NCBI GenBank assembly: GCA_009602725.1
Contig: WELB01000216.1
Coordinates: 222,752 to 236,211 of the forward strand
From: Spirogloea muscicola
Taxonomy: Eukaryota > Streptophyta > Zygnematophyceae > Spirogloeales > Spirogloeaceae
Length of the DNA: 13,460 nt
Direction: 5' to 3'
A model generated the notes under the pieces. It ran no database searches. It was not told the DNA's origin and saw only the letters and a list, made by a program, of their open reading frames with translations. Below are positions 8,078-13,460 of this stretch, one piece after another. Position 1 is the stretch's first letter. Every line of letters begins with the position of its first letter. The position numbers and the translations under genes are program-made.

Positions 8078-11000
8078 TCAAGTCTCGGGCTGCAGTTGCC
8101 CGCCGAGATTCTGCAGCAAGGGAGACCAAATTGACAGCCGCCTCACGCTGAGGTCGCTTAGGGATTGCCATAGCATCCGCCCGGGCCTCTGCATGCTCGC
8201 CCGCGGAGCTTCCTGCTGCAACAGTCCTGCTCCATCAGCATCAAGCTGACCAGCTCGATCGCTGCTGGCCCGAGCTCGCCCCGACGGCTCTGCAGGTGCG
8301 TCGTGTCGCACAGGCCTGCGCCGCAGGAGAAAGGGGGCCTGCCATGTTGCTTGCAAGGGGCTCGCAGCCTGCAGACCTGGCTGCAAGTTGCTCACAGTTG
8401 CTGCAGAATCGCTGGGCTCGTGGACACCCAAGCGAGCAGCTGACCCACTTCCCACTGGCCGCTGTGCTCCCAGGACGTTCTGCCCATGCTCCACAGAGCC
8501 GGCACTGTTGAAGCTGACAGCAGCAGCTGGCAGGGCGTCTGTGACGTCGCTTTCTGGGGCCTGATACCCGTGCAATCTGAAGAAAGTGCTGGACGGGGAT
8601 GGGACTGGGGACGAGGCCGCCGAGCTAGCCGCCAGTAGCAGCCCCAGTGTTGAGATTGGCGCAAGTGTGCTATCCTGCTGCTGCCGCAGCTGTGGCTGCT
8701 GTTGCTGCAGTGGCGGCTGCAAGCGCTCTGATGAGACTTCCCGCGAGTCGTAGCGCTGCTCAAATACCACACCAGTGACCTGCTGCTGCTGGAAGAACCG
8801 CTGCTGGCGGCGCTGGACAGACTGCAATGCCGGGACCTGCGCAGAAGGCCACAACATTGTTATTTGACTTATCTGCTGCAGACGCATCAAGCGGACACTA
8901 GTGAGCCCTGTTAGCTATCTGCTATCCAAGGATAGCTCTCATTAGTTGGGGGTGTTTTGATTACACACAAGAGCACAAGCAATGCTACACATGTGCAGAG
9001 ACGTCCCTCACTAAGCAACTTAAATTGGAAGAATGAAGCGGTCCTCATAGTCGTTCACCTACCTCAAATCGGCTCCAGAAGAAAAGGACAGCATGCTGCA
9101 TGAAAGCTGCGACAGTGAAGAACGCCAAATACGAAAAGCCTGGCTTGACATGCATCATGAAGACAGCTTAATATGCAACATATGAAGAGCTTGTAAGAAA
9201 GACGCTTGTATCTTTCTGCTGTAACAAGCTTCTCTACTTGCTGCATGTGCATTTGAGGGGTGCAGTCTTGTTGTACTAGAGGTAGCTCTAGGTGTGACTT
9301 CAGATTACAAGGTTCAACGACTTATGAAATGCAGCCTTGCTTCTTCGCAAGGTATCATCATTCAAGCAAGAAGTATCAGTATGTAAATATTCATGTGTAA
9401 TAGTGTGTATGCTGCTGCTCTGCAAGACGATGACCGAAGAGGACACTTACAGACCACAAGTATTGGCCTATACACAAGGAGAACAATCACAGCTTGAATC
9501 ATACGGTCACTGAAGTCATGTTGTTGAAATGCACTCACCATATGTGTACGAGAAGAAGTAAATGTGGAACAGAATGAAGTAGAGGAAGAAAAACCGTGGA
9601 AAGTACTGCATAGATAGCTGCGTCCTCATGCTGCACATGAACAACATAGTAAGCAATAGCAGAACAAGCAAGCCTTTGGACATAATGAATCTACATATAA
9701 TGTCGGAAAAAAACTAGGGCAAAAGACATGAATAATCACAGCTGCTGTAGAGTGTGGAATATGCCTGGCAGACGAGCTGGCAACGCACCTTATCATGGTG
9801 AATAGCTCGCATAACCACACCAAAGTAAGTATCATAAAAGCAAGTAGTGAATCATCGAAGAACTCAAAAAGGAAGAAGAGGATGCCAATCATTATCTGCA
9901 ATTGACAGTGACAGTACTGCGCAATCAGGAGGTTAATGAGTCAAGTCAGATCACAAGCAGGCACTAGACCGTCAAGAACGTCTATCCTATTCATGCCAAG
10001 TGGATTGGCTAAAGCTCTCACAGGCACAAAAACTAAGGACTCCACCACATGGGCAAAAATTAGCCGGAAGGTTGGTAGACGGTGTCGTGCATGGTGCTGC
10101 AAATGCACTGGCCACATGCGCAGAACACAGCAGAGTAATCAACGCTTCGGTCAATCTTGATCAAACAGAGTACCTCACTCACATAAAACCACGTCATAGG
10201 CATGTCATAAGCTGGTCCCATACAGGCACTTTGGCTGCTGATGGGCTACTGTGATTCCATCTGCGAATTTCATTTCAGTATCTGTCTCCCCTTGTAAATG
10301 TCCTTCAAAGTTCGGATGAATGGTTTAAAAGAGGATAGCCAAGGTCTGATTTAGAAAACTGGCTGCCATGTCAGGGAAATATGCACCTGTAAACTTCAGC
10401 ATGCGAGCTTGCGTCTCCCTCAAGGTAAAGGACACGGACATAGTAGTAGTGAAGAAAACAATAAGGGAAGTGATGAGGACCCCACACTTGAATATATATA
10501 TATCTGCAAAGAGAACCACTCCCAAACAGATGAGAATGAACTGAGAGCTAGGGCCATCAGTCTCTCTGCAATGCGCACTGCATCCATGTCATTCTCTCAC
10601 ACTCAAGTTGACTAGATCGTCACATATGTATGTCATGCTGAGGGCTAGTCATCTTGCTACTTAAGGTCAACTCGACAGAGATATGCCACGAATTCATGCC
10701 TTCCCATCCAACATATGACAGCGCTAGGGAAGCTCCAAGTAGTGGTCTGTCCATGGAGGGAGACTCTTGTGCTACCTACCTTCTGGCTCAGACGAAGCAA
10801 CACCTCTAAGAACTGGGGCATAATTGAGATTGTACAGAGCATTAGTTTGAACATTGTACAAAAAACCTGTGGACAAAGAGCTGCTGCTTTAGCTATCAGA
10901 TGCTGATCCGCTATGCCTCTTCTGCATTGTTTCATGACTTGACAAAACGAGCTTATACATTGAGGCGTCACAATGCTGATCTGGTCACAGCAAAGCGTCC

Positions 11001-13168
11001 TTGCAAAGTGACACTGTAGAAGCAACTCTGTGATGAAAGAGTGAAGCTAAGAATCTTCTGCACATACTGCCACCTCTAGATTGGGCTTGACAGTATTGAC
11101 AGATCAACAGCCAGCTATTCAGCCTGATTGTAAGCACTGCCCAACTCAAGCCCCGCAAGGACCAGATGCAGGAATCAAAGGCAAAAGTCAAAATCACTGA
11201 TTATGATCAATTACCGCGGCCACCAAGATGCAGGATGCTGTTCATAAGTATTGTATCATAGCCGACAAGATTGTCCACCAGCAGTCGCTGCCACCTTCTG
11301 AGAGGAACAAAAAGCCCAGCAACCTGCGTGAATGCACTCCTACTTTCCACTCCATTAGGCTTGCCGAATTGACTTAAGCATTGAGGCCAATAGAAGGCTT
11401 TGCCTTTATTGGTGCTCTGTAGCATATTACTGCCTGTAAAGAGCCAGGTACCGATGCTTGATTAAAGAAGCTGCACAAACGTCAACTTCGATGGTCCAAC
11501 CTATTCCCAAAGCAGGAATCATCAGCAGAGATGCTGATGTTGGCTGTCCGCACCCCATGGCGCAGCTTGGCTCCTTCAGAGAGCATAACGTAGCCCTGAT
11601 TTGCAGCCGCCAACTCAGCCATGCATAAGCGATGATCGTATAACAGGATCATTGCAGATATCAAGGGGCAGGCAGACCTCTGGGAAGGTGAAAGGCTCAA
11701 GCAGGTGTGCAGATAAGCAAAGTAGCTGGAAAAACACACCTTCTCTATGCTGTAGATGTAGGTGGGATCACCCAAACTGCTACGCAAGTACTCAAGCTTC
11801 TGTTTGGATTGCACTGGACCAAAGACAGTCAACAAACTTCGTCAAGAGTACCTTCAGCGTATATGCAAAATGACTGACTGCAAGCAACAACCTGCTGCAT
11901 GCAGTCACAGGCAGCACTGTCTGCTGCTAGGACTTGGTCGAGCCAGCATGCAGCTGCTGAGCAACACGCAAGATCTGGGCAAGTATACTGATGTCTTACA
12001 TCGCAGCTCCTCCAGACTGTCTCGAGTCCCATGGTCCGTGACCACGGGAGTCTTTGGTCCAAGCAGTGCTGCTGCGTGCCTCTGCAAACGAACAAGCCAC
12101 ACCCATGCAAAGCGCAGGCCTAAGTATGGAGGATGGTAGCAAAGCAGCAAAGCAGCCTCCTTATAGAGGCCAGATGCATAGTCACTGGCTCATATCCATA
12201 GTCACTGGCAGGTAAATATTCCTTGTGGTATAAGGAAAAGGCACATGTAGAATAAGTCCAACTGAAGAAAATTTCTCAACAGAAGGTCCTATGCTAGCCT
12301 AGTAAAGTATGCTGACGCTTGGCTGCACCAGCACGGGGAGATGCTGTGGGATGCTTACCATGTTCCTGAGCAAGAGCTTCAGCGAGCTGTCGAAACCCTC
12401 ATACCAGGTGAAGCCGGTGCTGCTCCAGCGGCTGGCATGATGGAGAAGCGCAGTGCCTAGAGGCCCTCGGCCAGGCCCGCTCCCGAAACCGTCTTCAATC
12501 GTGGCAGTGGACCCCCCCGGAAGAGGCTCAAGCAAGTCACCTCGGTTGACATGGCCATCTTGCGCAGTAACCTCGGCTGCGGTCGTGCCCTCCCCCTGGT
12601 CCACAGCTGCAGCTGCATCAGGCGCAAGTCCCATTCGCTCGTCCACCCCCTGCAAAGCTGCAGCTGCGGACGGCTCCTGCAGAAGCTCCTGCCTCATCTC
12701 CGTCCACTTGTTATACAGGTCGCGCGCGGCGCCGGAGGCGTCGGCGCCACCAGAGGCGTCCAGCAGCATCTGCTTCCAGCGCGCGAGCTCGGCCAGGGAC
12801 GCGGCAGCCGCCTGCTGCTGGAAGTCGGTCAGAAGCTCGTCCGCCACCTGACTCCATATCCCCGTTATCTGCCTCGAAGAGCAGCAAGACATATCAGCCG
12901 ACGTCTCCGTGAAGACACACGGCAGCGCACCCACGCCGCGCCGGCAATAGGCGCAACAACAGGTGGATGCCTCACCTTCACATGCACTATCTGTGCCCCC
13001 GCAACAGAAGGCTGTGCGAATTGCGCCGCACAGGCAGGCTGCAACCAAGCAAACCACCAGCGCGAGTCAGACGACATCGAAAGACTCTCGGAGGTCGAGT
13101 TTTGCACTGCGGCAACGACAGATGGAGCGGCGCGGCGAAGGCAAGAGGCTGATCGGGGGCGAGAATGA

Positions 13169-13210
<42 letters not shown>

Positions 13211-13377
13211 ACCTGGCCGACGAAGGTGGCGTGCATGAGGAGGAGGAGCGCGAGAAGAAGCAGGGCGTAGAGTAGGGCGAGGAGCTCGAGGCCGGCGCGG
13301 AAGTGCGGCGTGAGCACGGTGGCGAGGACACCGGAGAGGCGGGCGTGGACGCGCAGGAACGCCCGTTCGGTGTCCAT
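8078..13377 (-). CDS. TMEM259: Membralin (TMEM259 family) ER membrane protein, 14 exons
   Basis: Polytopic ER membrane protein; animal membralin works in ER-associated degradation with RNF185 and TMUB1, while the plant role is little known. Exons on the minus strand: 13377-13213, 13038-12976, 12868-12359, 12081-12000, 11813-11740, 11595-11501, 11294-11215, 10866-10780, 10503-10387, 10107-10022, 9895-9789, 9630-9539, 9139-9063, 8836-8078. All introns are GT-AG and phases agree throughout, giving 797 residues. The N-terminus MDTERAFLRVHARLSG and TM1 (about residues 29-50) match plant membralins. Diagnostic blocks: PTYIYSIEKGYVMLSEGAK (about 290-308), DDSCFGN, LVGYDTILMNS, FTTTMSVSFTLRETQARML (about 403-421), HHARHRLPTFRLIF, IMIGILFFLFEFFDD, LVWLCELF, and FFFLYFILFHIYFFSYTYG. 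About six further hydrophobic segments lie in residues 390-545. Exon 3 is a poorly conserved Ala/Asp-rich insert, and exon 14 is a long Gln/Ser-rich tail of 252 residues with QQQQ runs. The protein is longer than the roughly 620 residues usual in the family. The least certain exons are 3 and 4, where conservation is weak but phase fits. Confidence 0.92.
10492..10503 (-). repeat. (AT)6 microsatellite inside membralin exon 9
   Basis: The exon begins right after TTTGCAG with six AT units that are read g|at-ata-tat-ata, giving Asp-Ile-Tyr-Ile before FKCGVL. A gain or loss of one unit would shift the frame. Confidence 0.85.
11294..11300 (-). other. CAG/AAG tandem splice acceptor at membralin exon 7
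   Basis: The minus strand reads CTCAGAAG|GTGGCAG. Using CAG starts the exon at 11297 and adds one Arg (GNRRWQ); using AAG starts it at 11294 and gives GNRWQ, which matches the Arabidopsis form I recall. Both keep the frame. The main model uses the AAG site. Confidence 0.65.
12177..12209. repeat. 13-bp direct repeat in membralin intron 3
   Basis: CATAGTCACTGGC occurs at 12177-12189 and again at 12197-12209, a 20-bp period. It lies between exons 3 and 4, away from the splice sites. Confidence 0.8.
13171..13208. repeat. (CGG)12 tract beside the membralin intron 1 donor
   Basis: Twelve CGG units plus two bases (CCG on the transcribed strand). The tract begins only a few bases inside the intron, after the donor GTCTCG. 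It makes a proline run if translated, so intron retention would add a long Pro stretch. Confidence 0.9.
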
Positions 13378-13394
13378 GCCGTCGCGCCGGCGTC

Positions 13395-13397
13395 CAT
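13395..13397 (-). promoter_or_regulatory. Upstream out-of-frame ATG ahead of membralin
   Basis: An ATG in the strong context GCCATGG lies 20 bases before the membralin ATG, in another frame (starts MDAGATAWTPNG), and overlaps the main coding start. The 13377 ATG is preferred because its frame encodes the conserved MDTERAFLRVHARL. If transcription starts upstream of 13397, this codon could reduce membralin translation. Confidence 0.5.
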
Positions 13398-13411
13398 GGC
13401 AGGGGCCGGGG

Positions 13412-13424
13412 CACGTCGACGTCA
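13412..13424 (-). promoter_or_regulatory. Paired ACGT cores (bZIP-type sites)
   Basis: CACGTCGACGTCA contains two ACGT cores six bases apart, including TGACGTC on the minus strand. It lies about 35-47 bases upstream of the membralin start codon. The family basis is that plant bZIP factors bind ACGT-core and TGACG sites; use here is inferred only. Confidence 0.3.
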
Positions 13425-13460
13425 GCGTCAGCGCCGCCGGCCGCGCCGCCGGGAGAGGCG

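Noticed and set aside
7923-8511. Two + strand frames over the membralin 3' end
   Set aside because: They lie mostly antisense to exon 14 and resemble nothing; exon 14 itself continues the membralin frame in correct phase.
11829-12110. 93-codon minus-strand frame between membralin exons 3 and 5
   Set aside because: The phase that joins exon 3 to exon 5 uses a different frame of 12081-12000; this frame would not connect to the conserved PTYIYSIEK block.
12453-13238. Long + strand frames opposite membralin exons 1-3
   Set aside because: They are antisense to spliced, conserved membralin coding exons and have no domain.
1-13460. CRISPR arrays, tRNA or rRNA genes, bacterial-type operons or viral genes
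   Set aside because: No regularly spaced repeats, tRNA-like or rRNA-like sequence, or viral domain was seen; all supported genes are spliced plant nuclear genes.

Overview
The window looks like nuclear DNA of a land plant. The genes are spliced with GT-AG introns, coding exons are GC-rich, and introns and intergenic DNA are lower in GC. The first gene pairs a CRF domain with an AP2/ERF domain, a combination known from land plants. The membralin and ERF proteins differ a good deal from the flowering-plant forms I recall, so a non-seed plant (lycophyte, fern or bryophyte) is plausible. I cannot name the species. Nothing bacterial, viral or organellar is visible.

Layout. (1) 1-1669, + strand: a two-exon AP2/ERF transcription factor of the cytokinin-response-factor type, cut at its 5' end by the window edge. 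Its intron (362-614) holds an imperfect 71-bp duplication. (2) 1670-4646: about 3 kb with no gene I can support. It holds a 70-bp tandem duplication, an inverted repeat, a cluster of diverged repeat units, a hexamer microsatellite and a GC-rich stretch ahead of the next gene. (3) 4647-6689, + strand: a complete three-exon gene for SPO11-3/TOP6A, the A subunit of plant topoisomerase VI. A copy of the repeat found at 3240-3414 sits in its first intron. (4) 6690-8077: about 1.4 kb tail-to-tail spacer. (5) 13377-8078, - strand: a complete 14-exon membralin (TMEM259 family) gene. Every splice junction was placed by hand, and the reading phase closes to 797 codons plus stop. (6) 13378-13460: the start of the membralin 5' flank, with an out-of-frame upstream ATG and two ACGT cores.

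The three genes do not form a functional unit. They are a hormone- or stress-type transcription factor, a DNA topoisomerase subunit and an ER membrane protein in ordinary nuclear spacing. I found no new multi-gene system. The most unusual features are structural: a repeat family shared between an intergenic region and an intron, an (AT)6 run inside coding sequence right at a splice acceptor, a CGG tract beside a splice donor, a CAG/AAG tandem acceptor, and a CRF-type factor carrying an EAR-like motif.
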